Shown piece after piece: positions 17,276 through 25,673 of a stretch of DNA of 64,000 nt. Under the pieces are notes generated by a model that was not told the origin of the DNA, ran no database searches, and saw only the letters and a program-made list of their open reading frames with translations. The translations under genes and the position numbers were made by a program. Each line of letters begins with the position of its first letter. Positions within the stretch are counted from its first letter, which is position 1. Source of the stretch: Opitutaceae bacterium (GTDB lineage: Bacteria > Verrucomicrobiota > Verrucomicrobiia > Opitutales > Opitutaceae); assembly GCA_028284385.1 (NCBI GenBank), contig JANQRT010000024.1:124001-188000 (forward strand). Reading direction: 5' to 3'.

Positions 17276-18061
17276 ATGCGAAATCTCTGCTCTAGAGGAG
17301 AATCTAACTCGAAGAGTCCTCGTTTCTCCCAACGCCTTGTTCATAGGCTTTGCTTATCGATAGGCGTCTTTTTCATTTGCGGCTTTAGCTCGGCCCAGCA
17401 GGTCACCACCACGGTAGGGGCTCCGAAATTCTGGACTTGCGTAACGCCCCCCGCCCTGCCGGCCAACGCTCCTGGCTCAGCAGCCGCTTGGCTCACAAGC
17501 CAAGCCCAAATTTGCCAGGAAGCACGTTTGTCCGGCATGCACATCAGCGCCACCTACACAGGACCGGGAGGCGCCATTCCAGCAGGCAAAGTCGCCGTAT
17601 CCTTAATTGATGCTGCGGGCGTAGTTGGAAAAACCACTGGAGCCTCGACTGACTGCGGCGACCAAAAACGGCCTTTCGCTTTCATATTCCCCGTCTATTT
17701 CAAAACCCCTGCGGTTGAATTTCATTTAGAAGCTCTCTGTTGCGAATGGACATTTAAAGGCACCTCGGAGTCTTGGATAGTCTTCATGCCTCGCCCGGCG
17801 GGAGCCCAAGCTATTCGACAAGGCGAGCAAGCCGCTTTGGCGGGAACCACAGCCGCCCAATTCGATGCGGTTACTACCAGTATTGAAGACACCGTTACAA
17901 GCATCTGGGAATACAAGTATGCCTACGATGGCTGCAACACGGACTGTGGAAAAGTCCATTGTCTTGATCTTACTATTTACAAGGCATCGACTACGCCTCA
18001 ACAGGATGATGTCGATGTAGATGTGCAAGCAGAGAGGAGTTACGAGCATGGAAGCCAGTAG
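17276..18061 (+). CDS. Exported protein of unknown function with conserved-looking cysteines
   Basis: 261 residues. A basic N-terminus is followed by a hydrophobic segment (residues 26-40) ending FSSAQ, a plausible signal-peptidase site. I do not recognise the mature part. It contains about eight Cys residues, including WTCVTPP, a CC pair at ALCCEWTF, and GCNTDCGKVHC near the end, which suggests disulfides in an exported protein. Its middle has a beta-rich sequence (GPGGAIPAGKVAVSLID). The acidic tail DDVDVDVQAE overlaps the start of the next gene by 14 bases, so it is coupled to a small lipoprotein gene. Part of an Ig-like or lectin-like fold is possible but unproven. Confidence 0.6.
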   Translation: MRNLCSRGESNSKSPRFSQRLVHRLCLSIGVFFICGFSSAQQVTTTVGAPKFWTCVTPPALPANAPGSAAAWLTSQAQICQEARLSGMHISATYTGPGGAIPAGKVAVSLIDAAGVVGKTTGASTDCGDQKRPFAFIFPVYFKTPAVEFHLEALCCEWTFKGTSESWIVFMPRPAGAQAIRQGEQAALAGTTAAQFDAVTTSIEDTVTSIWEYKYAYDGCNTDCGKVHCLDLTIYKASTTPQQDDVDVDVQAERSYEHGSQ

Positions 18062-18464
18062 AAGACTATTCCTCTTTATTGCCTTTGCCCTCTCCTTTCT
18101 GATGGTCGGCTGCGGGAAGAAAGAGACCATTAAGAAAAGCGAACGAACCACCTCCATTGTCAGCACTCAAGAAATGATATTCCATGGCAATCGCGTATTC
18201 GTCTTGCAAATACTCGATTCGGAAGTAGACGGCGATCCGTTTCAAACTCTACAGGTAATTGGGGACGGCATCGCCATTTCCTTCCATGCTTCTGGAGGAC
18301 CTCATACACCCAGCGTTAGCGGCAATGAGATCGAATACGGAGGCCACAGACTCGAAGTTCAGGCGACCCCCAACAGCTTCTCTGTCGATGGCCAAAGTCA
18401 CACTCTTGATTCACCAGGAGCCTATGCCTTTTCCGAAGGCGAGTTTCTGGGAAGAGTGTGGTAG
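18048..18464 (+). CDS. Small lipoprotein of unknown function
   Basis: 138 residues from the ATG at 18048, which has GAGAGGAG about 8 bases upstream and opens a classical lipoprotein signal: charged start, hydrophobic core, lipobox MVGC with Cys near residue 22. An in-frame ATG at 18021 lacks these features. The mature part is short and beta-rich (LQVIGDGIAISFHASGG; YGGHRLEVQATPNSFSVDG). I do not recognise a family. It overlaps the upstream unknown exported protein by 14 bases and is followed by a strong terminator at 18476-18511, so the two form a two-gene unit. Confidence 0.6.
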   Translation: MEASRRLFLFIAFALSFLMVGCGKKETIKKSERTTSIVSTQEMIFHGNRVFVLQILDSEVDGDPFQTLQVIGDGIAISFHASGGPHTPSVSGNEIEYGGHRLEVQATPNSFSVDGQSHTLDSPGAYAFSEGEFLGRVW

Positions 18465-18475
18465 ATTCTTTAATG

Positions 18476-18511
18476 AAAGACGCGGGCTCCCGAAAATGGG
18501 ACCCGCGTTTC
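18476..18511. terminator. Bidirectional terminator between convergent genes
   Basis: Stem ACGCGGG/CCCGCGT continues, after one bulged C, into TCCC/GGGA around a GAAAAT loop. It is flanked by AAAG on the left and TTTC on the right, and lies between the stops at 18464 (+) and 18536 (-), so it can serve both. Confidence 0.75.
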
Positions 18512-18535
18512 ATCTCTAAAAATCTACAATCAGGA

Positions 18536-18946
18536 CTAGGAATCACATTCCTCCTCTCCGCTTCCTTGCCAAAAGGCAATCACCGCTCCTTGTGGATCAG
18601 CTATGATAGCAAAGCTTCCCATTGGAAGATCGACACGTCCACTAAGGAGGTTAGCTCCCAGCTCTTGAGCCTTGCTTATGGTGGCATCAAGATCCTCGAC
18701 ATTCACGTAGCTTAACCACATAGGTTTCGCGCCCGCTTCGGCTGGCGGTTGCACGCAACCCGCCACCATCTTATCGCCCTGCTTGAATAGCGTGTAAGAG
18801 TTTCCATCGGGCATTTCCATCTGATCGGTCGACCAGCCGAAGAGGCCGGAGTAAAATTCAATGCTGGCTGCTTGATCGTTGGTGATAAGTTCATTCCAAG
18901 GAATGGTGCCAGGAGTCGTATCTGGTTGTTGTTCTACTTCGCTCAT
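18536..18946 (-). CDS. VOC-family (glyoxalase/bleomycin-resistance fold) protein
   Basis: 136 residues, cytoplasmic. The first module reads IPWNELITNDQAASIEFYSG and LFGWSTDQMEMPDG, the second MWLSYVNVEDLDATISKAQE, GANLLSG and GSFAIIADPQGAVIAFWQG, a pattern of two beta-alpha-beta-beta-beta units typical of this subgroup. Metal ligands are not obvious (Glu near residue 20 and the late AD/PQG region), so enzymatic activity is uncertain. Many relatives are small-molecule or antibiotic-binding proteins. It is a single gene with a terminator on its downstream side. Confidence 0.85.
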   Translation of the reverse strand: MSEVEQQPDTTPGTIPWNELITNDQAASIEFYSGLFGWSTDQMEMPDGNSYTLFKQGDKMVAGCVQPPAEAGAKPMWLSYVNVEDLDATISKAQELGANLLSGRVDLPMGSFAIIADPQGAVIAFWQGSGEEECDS

Positions 18947-19220
18947 ATTTTCTATTATTGGATTGTTTGATTAAAATGCGTCTTCAAGGTTTTTGAAAGA
19001 CCGTAAATTCAGTCTTCTGGCGACTGAAGATTCAAGGCTTAATCCGACAACAAACCGTCCTCAGCGTTTCATTTCAGTTAACTATTAAAGGGTATTCGTT
19101 GCTCAAAATCGTAGAGCGAGCAATCCAGTTTTAAAAGCGGTCGGATTTGATGAATAAATCGCAAGCGAGTCGCGTCGTACTCACCCAACCTCAGAGGTGT
19201 AACAATCAAAGGGAAAAATC

Positions 19221-19607
19221 ATGAAGACTCGTTACTTAAACTTGCTTATCCTCTTAACTTCTCTGCTGGCATTCGGATCTGGATGCTCCGTCATCCATTC
19301 GCACTCGACCACCAAGATGATGGGGAAACAGGTGTCAGATGACACATTGGCCAGGATTGAAGTGGGCGTGACCTCTGAAGACTGGGTGGTGGCAACCCTG
19401 GGCGAACCAACCAGTCGCGAAAAAGTCAACGATTCCACGACCATAATGAAATACGCTTCCAAAAAAATAAGAAGCGCCAACTCCACTCTGCTTTTCGTTT
19501 TCGATACGAGCAGCAAGAAAGAGGAGAAACGAACTGTCTATTTCGAATTCAGAAACGGCATACTCGACCGCTACTGGGAAGAGACGCATTCGTTTTCCAG
19601 AGGGTAG
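19221..19607 (+). CDS. Lipoprotein with SmpA/BamE-like fold
   Basis: 128 residues. A lipoprotein signal ends in GSGC (Cys at residue 22). The mature part has ARIEVGVTSEDWVVATLGEP followed by TIMKYASKK and VYFEFRNGILDRYW, the helix-strand layout of SmpA/OmlA (BamE)-like small domains: 'I-x-x-G-x-x-x-x-x-V-x-x-x-L-G-x-P' and an aromatic strand. BamE itself is part of the outer-membrane assembly machine, but many lipoproteins carry this domain without that role. AAGGG lies 8 bases before the ATG. Stand-alone gene. Confidence 0.7.
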   Translation: MKTRYLNLLILLTSLLAFGSGCSVIHSHSTTKMMGKQVSDDTLARIEVGVTSEDWVVATLGEPTSREKVNDSTTIMKYASKKIRSANSTLLFVFDTSSKKEEKRTVYFEFRNGILDRYWEETHSFSRG

Positions 19608-19739
19608 CTCGAATTGTTGTAGTTGGTTTTTCGCTACCGCTAAGGCCTTCCTCTAAACAGCATCTTGAATCTGTTGAAGAGGAACGTCTTCAGGCGCGTT
19701 CGCCAAGGCATCGGAAGGAGCTCCGTATTCTACGCTTTT

Positions 19740-19774
19740 AGAAGCTTGAACGAGGGAAGCTCGTTCAAGCTTCT
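19740..19774. terminator. Perfect 15-bp inverted repeat between convergent genes
   Basis: AGAAGCTTGAACGAG and its exact reverse complement flank a 5-base loop GGAAG. It lies between the lipoprotein gene (+, ends 19607) and the chemoreceptor gene (-, ends 19865). No U-tract follows on either strand, so it could be a two-way terminator of the hairpin-only kind or an RNA-stability element. Confidence 0.55.
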
Positions 19775-19864
19775 ATGCGTTGGAGAGGCCTTAATTCTTC
19801 ATGTTGGTCAGAAGATCTTTATTTGCGAAGGTCAGATTGCTGGTCACTTCCCACGAAGACTACT

Positions 19865-21532
19865 CTATGAACGAAAATCGACGAATTCTCGAACTTCAGG
19901 ACGCGAGGAAGGTTGTTCAAACGAATCAATCTGATTATCAAACGGGTCTGTCGTTACTGGATCAATACGCGCAGATGGAGTTCCTGCGCTGCCGTTGCTT
20001 TCAATAAGCTGCTTCATTTCATTTACTACATCGTGCAAGTGACGACTTTGTCCGTAGAGATCCTTTGAAGCCGAGGCGGTTTCTTCAGCATTGGCGGCAT
20101 TGCTTTGAGTAACCACATTCATCTGATTAATGGCGCAATTAATCTGATCGATACCGGTTGCCTGCTCGTCTGAAGCCGTAGCGATCTTTGCCATAAAATT
20201 ATCGATATTCTCCACATCATTGTGAATGGCCTCCAAGCTCTCCTTAACCGATTGGCTGACTTTCACACCTAGCTCGCTATTGCTGATCGACTCTTGGAGC
20301 TTATCGGCAGTCTCGTGGGCCGCCTTGGCGCTACGCTGAGCGAGACTTCTAACTTCATCGGCAACCACGGCAAAACCAGCTCCAGCCTCGCCTGCGCGAG
20401 CGGCTTCCACAGCAGCGTTCAATGCAAGAATATTGGTTTGAAAGGCGATCTCGTCAATGGTCTTAAGGATATTGGAAATGTTGTCGCTCGAATCCTTGAT
20501 AGTATTCATCGCCTCAATCATATCCAGCATATTGCTTTCGCCCTGCTCAACCGATTCTCTGGCTTTTCGGGTCGTTTCCGAAGCGCTTTTGGTGGCATCT
20601 GAATTACTCTTTGTCATCTGAGCCAGACTCTCTAGAGAGGACATAGTCTCCTCAATGGAAGCAGCTTGCTCGCTAGCTCCGTTAGCCAGCGTTTCACTAG
20701 CTCGCGAGACTTCATTAGAAGAATTCGAAGTTCTCAGCGACGTTTTCTCGAGTTTTTCAATCGTTTTCCGAATGGGTCGCGTAACGTATCGATTGTTGAA
20801 CAGATAGAAGCCACCGGTAACCAGCCCGAATACAAGAAAACAGGCAATCGATGCCTTAGTCATGGTCGAGGCGATTACCGGATCATTCTCGAGTTTGCCC
20901 TTTAAGACAAAAGCTCCTTTTATATCGCCTACCTTCATGTCCTCCATCGGAAAGCCAAGAACATCCATTCCATCGCCAGAGCGACTTGTACCAGGATCTC
21001 CATGACAATTTAAGCAGCTTTCTCGCAACCTTACAGGTCTGGCGGCAATGATCTCCTTGTTCTCCTTATCGATCTTGAAGTACTCTTTATCTCCCTGGGC
21101 GAATGACTGAAAAACGTCTGTCACTTGATCGCCATATTCATTTCTAGGATTGCGAGCCGGTATCCCGGGGGTGGTCGGGATTAGAAAATCATAGCCCTTT
21201 CTATCGGCGATGGCTTCGACAGAATGCCAAGCAGCCACCACGGGAATGGTTTGGTAGAAGGCGGTACTTTGGTAGGTTTCTTTTAGAGGCCGATTGCCAC
21301 TCTGGCTTTTAGCTTGATCAAGCATTCCGGCAATATCGAAAGCTCCACTCGTATGCATTCCATCCATGCTATCGATTACATCATCCGCTTGAGCGAGAAC
21401 GCCGCTCATTTCATGGCGAAGGCTCTCGATTCGATTGCTTCGAGCAGTTACATAGACTGTGGAAAGACAAGTAACTGCGATTAGGGCGACAGCTAGCGCT
21501 GACGCAGTAAGGATCTTGGTACTGAGATTCAT
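19865..21532 (-). CDS. Methyl-accepting chemotaxis protein with DUF3365 (c-haem) sensor
   Basis: 555 residues. One membrane segment near residues 8-28, then a periplasmic domain up to about 225 with CLNCH at residues 173-177, as in DUF3365/Tll0287-like sensor domains that bind c-type haem. A second membrane segment follows (about 228-248), then a short HAMP-like linker and the chemoreceptor signalling domain with its hairpin tip ([20 protein letters not shown]). The protein probably senses redox state, oxygen, NO or a haem ligand outside the cytoplasm and signals to CheA. No other che genes are nearby. The methylation helices are present, judging by the Glu/Gln-rich repeats. Confidence 0.88.
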   Translation of the reverse strand: MNLSTKILTASALAVALIAVTCLSTVYVTARSNRIESLRHEMSGVLAQADDVIDSMDGMHTSGAFDIAGMLDQAKSQSGNRPLKETYQSTAFYQTIPVVAAWHSVEAIADRKGYDFLIPTTPGIPARNPRNEYGDQVTDVFQSFAQGDKEYFKIDKENKEIIAARPVRLRESCLNCHGDPGTSRSGDGMDVLGFPMEDMKVGDIKGAFVLKGKLENDPVIASTMTKASIACFLVFGLVTGGFYLFNNRYVTRPIRKTIEKLEKTSLRTSNSSNEVSRASETLANGASEQAASIEETMSSLESLAQMTKSNSDATKSASETTRKARESVEQGESNMLDMIEAMNTIKDSSDNISNILKTIDEIAFQTNILALNAAVEAARAGEAGAGFAVVADEVRSLAQRSAKAAHETADKLQESISNSELGVKVSQSVKESLEAIHNDVENIDNFMAKIATASDEQATGIDQINCAINQMNVVTQSNAANAEETASASKDLYGQSRHLHDVVNEMKQLIESNGSAGTPSARIDPVTTDPFDNQIDSFEQPSSRPEVREFVDFRS

Positions 21533-21697
21533 GGTCGTTGTTCAGGGAAGTCTCAAAGAGACAACACTTTCAACGACGTCTGCCGAAATCTCCTTAGGCC
21601 GACTTGCGACTTAACTTCAATTTAACAAAAAAATATGCAACCTAAACAATATCAATACTTTAGCTCTCGTTTGACAATGAAAGAAAGCGCTTCAGAA

Positions 21698-22780
21698 CTA
21701 CTTCTCCTCGCCAAGATCCTTAGTCATTAATTCAAGTTTCTTGTCGATCGCCTGGATTCGTATGCGACGCTGCTTTAAAGAAGCGGGCAAAGACTCCGCC
21801 TTATCCAGATCGTCGATACCATTTTCCTTCTTTTGTTCGTCGATCTCAACCGCTAATTGAGCTCGTTCCGCTTGCAGGCGCTGGCGCTCTGCCGCTCTCT
21901 CCGCCTTGTCGAAAATGCGATCTTCCGGCGCAGGTTGTCTAGCTCTCCACGAACGATATCTTGGTCCGCCTCCATTCTCAGGTAGCAAGCGGATATCGTC
22001 CGATAGAGGTCTCTGAGCCATGACCGAAGGAGAAACGATTTCGATATCCGCCTGATGAAGCGTATCCAAAACCTGGACATTCAATCGCGAGCGAGCTGAA
22101 ACGAGTCGCGTAACTTCCTTTAGAAATCCAGCTACTCGGTAGCTTACCGAAAAATCGCCCAGCTCGACAATCTGAACGAAGGGGTCTTCGAGCTCGGCTC
22201 TCTTAGCAGCATCGATTAGTAGTGGTTCAATTTCTTCATGATCCAGATCGTAACCCAAGGAGACCGTTGCGGAAACCACCGTCCCCGAGCGCCTGACCAC
22301 TGAAACAGGGTGTGTAGCCAAATATAGATTAGGCAACGTCATGAGGTCGCGGTCAGCAGTCTGGATTTCCGTATGAAAGAGCCCCCGCTCCGTCACTCGA
22401 CCAAAACACTCGTTTACCCGAATAAAATCTCCAGCCCAAAACGAGCCCACGGATCGCGACATTAGACCAGCCATAGCATTAGCCACAAACGTAGTGGAAG
22501 ACAGGGCGATCATGGCAGTGATTGCCAAACCCAGAAGACCAAAGATCTGATCTTTCATCCCGTCCTCCTCAACCGGCCAAGCTAGTATAAGAGAAACGAC
22601 AGCCAAGGCTATCAGCGCGATTAGGATTACTTGGCGAGAAAAGGTGTTATGCCCTCCAATCTTTTCCGCTCGGCGTCGCATAGCCTTGTCAGTAATGACC
22701 AGAGCTAAAATCGAAATAACGATGGTCAAAATGAGCGGTATCCACTTAGCCGAGTTGTCATAAGCTTGGACAAGATCTTC
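21698..22780 (-). CDS. Mechanosensitive ion channel of the MscS type
   Basis: About 360 residues from the ATG at 22780; a GTG at 22828 in the same frame would add 16 residues. Three or four membrane segments fill the first 130 residues, followed by the MscS core: GLAITAMIALSSTTFVANAMAGLM (pore-lining helix region, seen at about 95-118), SVGSFWAGDFIRV and FGRVTERGLFHTEIQTADRD, the beta domain. The C-terminal third is a highly charged helix with a coiled-coil look (ERAAERQRLQAERAQLAVEI). Members open on membrane tension and protect from osmotic downshock. Stand-alone gene. Confidence 0.85.
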   Translation of the reverse strand, partial: EDLVQAYDNSAKWIPLILTIVISILALVITDKAMRRRAEKIGGHNTFSRQVILIALIALAVVSLILAWPVEEDGMKDQIFGLLGLAITAMIALSSTTFVANAMAGLMSRSVGSFWAGDFIRVNECFGRVTERGLFHTEIQTADRDLMTLPNLYLATHPVSVVRRSGTVVSATVSLGYDLDHEEIEPLLIDAAKRAELEDPFVQIVELGDFSVSYRVAGFLKEVTRLVSARSRLNVQVLDTLHQADIEIVSPSVMAQRPLSDDIRLLPENGGGPRYRSWRARQPAPEDRIFDKAERAAERQRLQAERAQLAVEIDEQKKENGIDDLDKAESLPASLKQRRIRIQAIDKKLELMTKDLGEEK

Positions 22781-23104
22781 CATCGGTTGGGAAGCTATGC
22801 AGAAACTTTCGCCATGCCAAGACTGCACTTCAAACGAAGCGCTTCGCTCGGAATACCTTTAAGGCCTTTGCTATCTCGCATCGGTTTTATGAGCCGTGAT
22901 TCGTATTTTGAATACGAGCTTGCAAACCTCTCTTTAGGTTTTTCTCGAGAAAGGCAATCGTGCGACCCCAGGCTAATTCAGCTGCTTCCTTATTATAACG
23001 GGGCATCGTGTCGTTATGGAAGCCGTATAAGCTATACCATTTTCCCTCAATGCAATCTCGTAATCAGGCTATCTAGCATTTACACGCTTGTCGACGATTT
23101 TTGA
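22781..23104. other. Intergenic region with a 12-bp palindrome
   Basis: 324 bases between the MscS start and the thioredoxin-fusion stop. CGAAGCGCTTCG at 22835-22846 is a perfect palindrome about 55 bases upstream of the MscS ATG and could be an operator or part of the untranslated leader. Reading frames across the region have no ribosome site and no recognisable protein. Confidence 0.4.
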
Positions 23105-23740
23105 CTACAATCTCTGAGTTGCCGTTCCGACGTGCTTGGCGATATCGCGATATCGCGAAGTCGGCTTGCCCATCAAGTTTCCAGAACCGTCGTACACGGC
23201 CACATTGGGAACGAATGTGATACCCATTTGCTTCACAATGGGAGACTGCCAATTGACGATGTCCACTTTTCGCAGATACACGTCTGGATGGGAAATCGCT
23301 AGTTTCTTCAACTTGGGATCCATCGTACGGCATGGACCACACCAATCAGCGAAGAAATCGATAATGGTTACCTTTCCGGGGACTATAAGCTTTCGAATGT
23401 TCTCTTGTATCCCGTCGTTTCGAATTTCTATGACTTTACTCGCATGAATCTTAGGAGAAGGATGAGAACCTTTGCCCGAATCGGAAGATCCTGTTGGATA
23501 GAATTTTACGTTCTCTACTGAGAAAACCGTTTGGTCTTTCATCTTCACACGAAGAGAATCATAGACCAGGACTTTGAACGAACCAACGATCATTTCGCTC
23601 TGCGGCTTACCGAAATGCATCAAGACATCGTCATAAGAATCCCCCTTTTCGAGAGCAGCTCTCGATGGATTGACGAAAAACGCAAGAAGGGCAATGAACA
23701 GCGCTAGGCTTTTCAGTGTTCTTGCTTTAAAAACTTTCAT
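23105..23740 (-). CDS. Exported thioredoxin-like protein fused to a SmpA-like domain
   Basis: 211 residues. A signal peptide ends near residue 28. Residues 29-85 (LEKGDSYDDVLMHFGKPQSE, then two strands) look like a small SmpA/BamE-type module. Residues 105-205 are a thioredoxin domain with the active site WCGPC (Cys134, Cys137), the buried Asp region IIDFFAD, and a following MGITFVPNVAVYDG that has the cis-Pro (VP). So the protein is a periplasmic thiol-disulfide oxidoreductase or reductase with an extra N-terminal domain. Its partner is unknown; no cytochrome-maturation genes are next to it. Confidence 0.82.
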   Translation of the reverse strand: MKVFKARTLKSLALFIALLAFFVNPSRAALEKGDSYDDVLMHFGKPQSEMIVGSFKVLVYDSLRVKMKDQTVFSVENVKFYPTGSSDSGKGSHPSPKIHASKVIEIRNDGIQENIRKLIVPGKVTIIDFFADWCGPCRTMDPKLKKLAISHPDVYLRKVDIVNWQSPIVKQMGITFVPNVAVYDGSGNLMGKPTSRYRDIAKHVGTATQRL

Positions 23741-24039
23741 GGCAGCATACTGGAGTGGTCGAAAATTCTGGTCACATTATCAGGACTTAGCAGAAAAACC
23801 CCGACAATGGAGGATGCGGGTGATAAAAAATTGATCCGTATCCTGAGACTGATTCGACGTGAAACAGGGCTGCTTGAAAGCGTGTTAGCCGATTGAGCAA
23901 ATCGCCCTAACGATCCGGTTTTCCACACTAGTAGAATCTACCTAAGAAAACGCGAAAACGATGAGGGATTCTTATGGCGGAGCCTTACGAAGACCCGACT
24001 CGGAAAATCGCGATCCCCTCAATTAGCCTTAAGACTAGA
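23741..24039. other. Intergenic region without a recognisable gene
   Basis: About 300 bases upstream of the thioredoxin-fusion gene and downstream of the ankyrin gene. A 29-codon frame starting at the ATG at about 23810 has no ribosome site. No terminator-like hairpin with a U-tract was found. Confidence 0.35.
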
Positions 24040-24759
24040 CTATAAGGTTTTTAAGCGAGAGTTTAGCAACTTGGCTATCTCAGGGTGGCCACGATTTTCG
24101 GCGATCTCCGCTACGGTTTTTCCAGTGAAAGTCGGCCTGCCCTTATAAACGGCTCCGTTATCGAGCAGCCATTTAGTCATTTCATAACTGCCGATCATGG
24201 CCGCAGGCCTCAAAAAGCCATTCCTGATCTTGGCTCCATTGGATTTCAAGTACGCGACAAGATCCACGTTGCCACTAAAAATGGAATGGAAAGCCAATGT
24301 TATTCCATGCGGTCCTGGGACCTGAATGATTTCCTTATCGATATCAACCATAGCTCGAACCGCAGACGCTTCGTTCATTATGGCCATATTGAAAATATCC
24401 TTTCTTGCCCCATGGTCGAGAAGCAGCGTCGCAATATCTTTCCTCCCCATATGCGACGCTGCTCCTAAGGCGGTCTCCCAATCGCCTGCTCCCTGATCCC
24501 AGGTAGCATTAGCAAGAAGCGGCTCCTGTTTGAGGAGATCAGAAACCTTCTCGTAACTTCGGTGAGACTCGCTCACCATCTGGAAAACCAGATCCGAATC
24601 AAGCTGCGGCTTGTGCTCGCGAATCTCCCGAAGCCTTGGCTCCGCCACTTCCTTTTTCTCCTCATACTGACCGTAAGCCATTCCACTTCCAGCCACAAAC
24701 AACCCACCTGCAACAGCCTTTCCAAGAAATTCCTTACGATCAATACGTTTCATGCCCAT
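24040..24759 (-). CDS. Exported ankyrin-repeat protein
   Basis: 239 residues. The start MKRIDRKEFLGKAVAGGLF resembles a twin-arginine-type signal (R-K pair, F-L-x-K), so the protein is probably exported; either the first Met or the one two residues later could be used. From about residue 85 ankyrin repeats are seen: WETALGAASHMGRKDIATLL, GITLAFHSIFSGNVDLVAYL and KTVAEIAENRGHPEIAKLL. These make a solenoid for protein binding. It precedes nothing on the same strand for 280 bases. Its partner is unknown; ankyrin proteins with a signal peptide occur widely in Verrucomicrobia. Confidence 0.82.
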   Translation of the reverse strand: MGMKRIDRKEFLGKAVAGGLFVAGSGMAYGQYEEKKEVAEPRLREIREHKPQLDSDLVFQMVSESHRSYEKVSDLLKQEPLLANATWDQGAGDWETALGAASHMGRKDIATLLLDHGARKDIFNMAIMNEASAVRAMVDIDKEIIQVPGPHGITLAFHSIFSGNVDLVAYLKSNGAKIRNGFLRPAAMIGSYEMTKWLLDNGAVYKGRPTFTGKTVAEIAENRGHPEIAKLLNSRLKTL

Positions 24760-24854
24760 AAACAGTGGCGGCAGTCTAGCAATCCTCAGCTGAAATATGA
24801 CGAGACGTTAGAATCGCTACGCGAAAGACTGATGAGGGAGCCCAGCGAGAATAA

Positions 24855-25673
24855 TCAGCTTATACCCAAAGCTGCTTTCGCCTTGTCTCGATAACTGCGA
24901 CTCAATTTCAGTTTGTCCCCTGTATTCAGAATGACGATATATTCTCCATTGAAGTGAGATTGCATTTCCTTAATGCAATCCACATTCACGATAGTTGAAC
25001 GGTGAATACGAACGAATTTATTCGGATCGAGTCGCTGTTCCATGCTGCCCATCGTTTCGTAGATCATGTGAGTCTTGCTACCCACATGCAGCGACACGTA
25101 ATTGCCTGCCGCCTCCAGCCAATCCACTTCGGTCGGATTGAGAAAGAAGACGCGTCCACTCTCCTTAACTACAAGTCGATCCACACATGGTCGAGGAGCT
25201 GATTGGCCTGATGAGCTGGTTGATGGAGCGGAAACGTTATTGCCATCGAGAAAACGTTTCAATCGCCTTCCAAACGCAGCTTCCTCGGATTGAGCGACTT
25301 GCCCTCGGGCTCTATCCAGCATTTGATCGAATCGCTCTTGGTCGAAGGGTTTCAGCAAGTAATCGAGGGCGTGCTCTTCAAAAGCCTGCAAAGCGTATTC
25401 GTTGTATGCGGTCACGAACACAACATAAGGTCGCTCCTCCAACTTCAGTTGTCGCAGCATTTCAATTCCATCGAGACCTGGCATTTTGATATCAAGGAAG
25501 ATTAAATCGGGGCTTCTATCCTTAATGGCTTCCCTAGCCTCGATACCATTGGAACACTCCTGTAGCACATCGATGTCTTGATGCCCTTTCAACATCATGC
25601 GTACGACATCCCTTCCATGGGACTCATCATCAATGATTAGGACGGAAATCTTAGGCTGGCTGGGCATCGTCAT
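24855..25673 (-). CDS. LytTR-type response regulator
   Basis: 272 residues. The receiver domain occupies 8-125, with the acidic pair DDE at 15-17, the phospho-accepting Asp61 (LIFLDIKMPG) and the Thr/Lys switch positions (VTAYNEYALQAF, LDYLLKPF). After a linker the LytTR DNA-binding domain follows at about 165-270 (DWLEAAGNYVSLHVG; FVRIHRSTIVNVDCIKEM). LytTR proteins bind short imperfect direct repeats. The start ATG overlaps the stop of the upstream histidine kinase as ATGA, so both form a two-component system. Targets are unknown; neighbours give no hint. Confidence 0.92.
   Translation of the reverse strand: MTMPSQPKISVLIIDDESHGRDVVRMMLKGHQDIDVLQECSNGIEAREAIKDRSPDLIFLDIKMPGLDGIEMLRQLKLEERPYVVFVTAYNEYALQAFEEHALDYLLKPFDQERFDQMLDRARGQVAQSEEAAFGRRLKRFLDGNNVSAPSTSSSGQSAPRPCVDRLVVKESGRVFFLNPTEVDWLEAAGNYVSLHVGSKTHMIYETMGSMEQRLDPNKFVRIHRSTIVNVDCIKEMQSHFNGEYIVILNTGDKLKLSRSYRDKAKAALGIS

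Noticed and set aside
22766..23104. A 112-codon plus-strand frame between the MscS and thioredoxin genes
   Set aside because: No ribosome site; it partly overlaps the MscS start and the sequence resembles nothing known.
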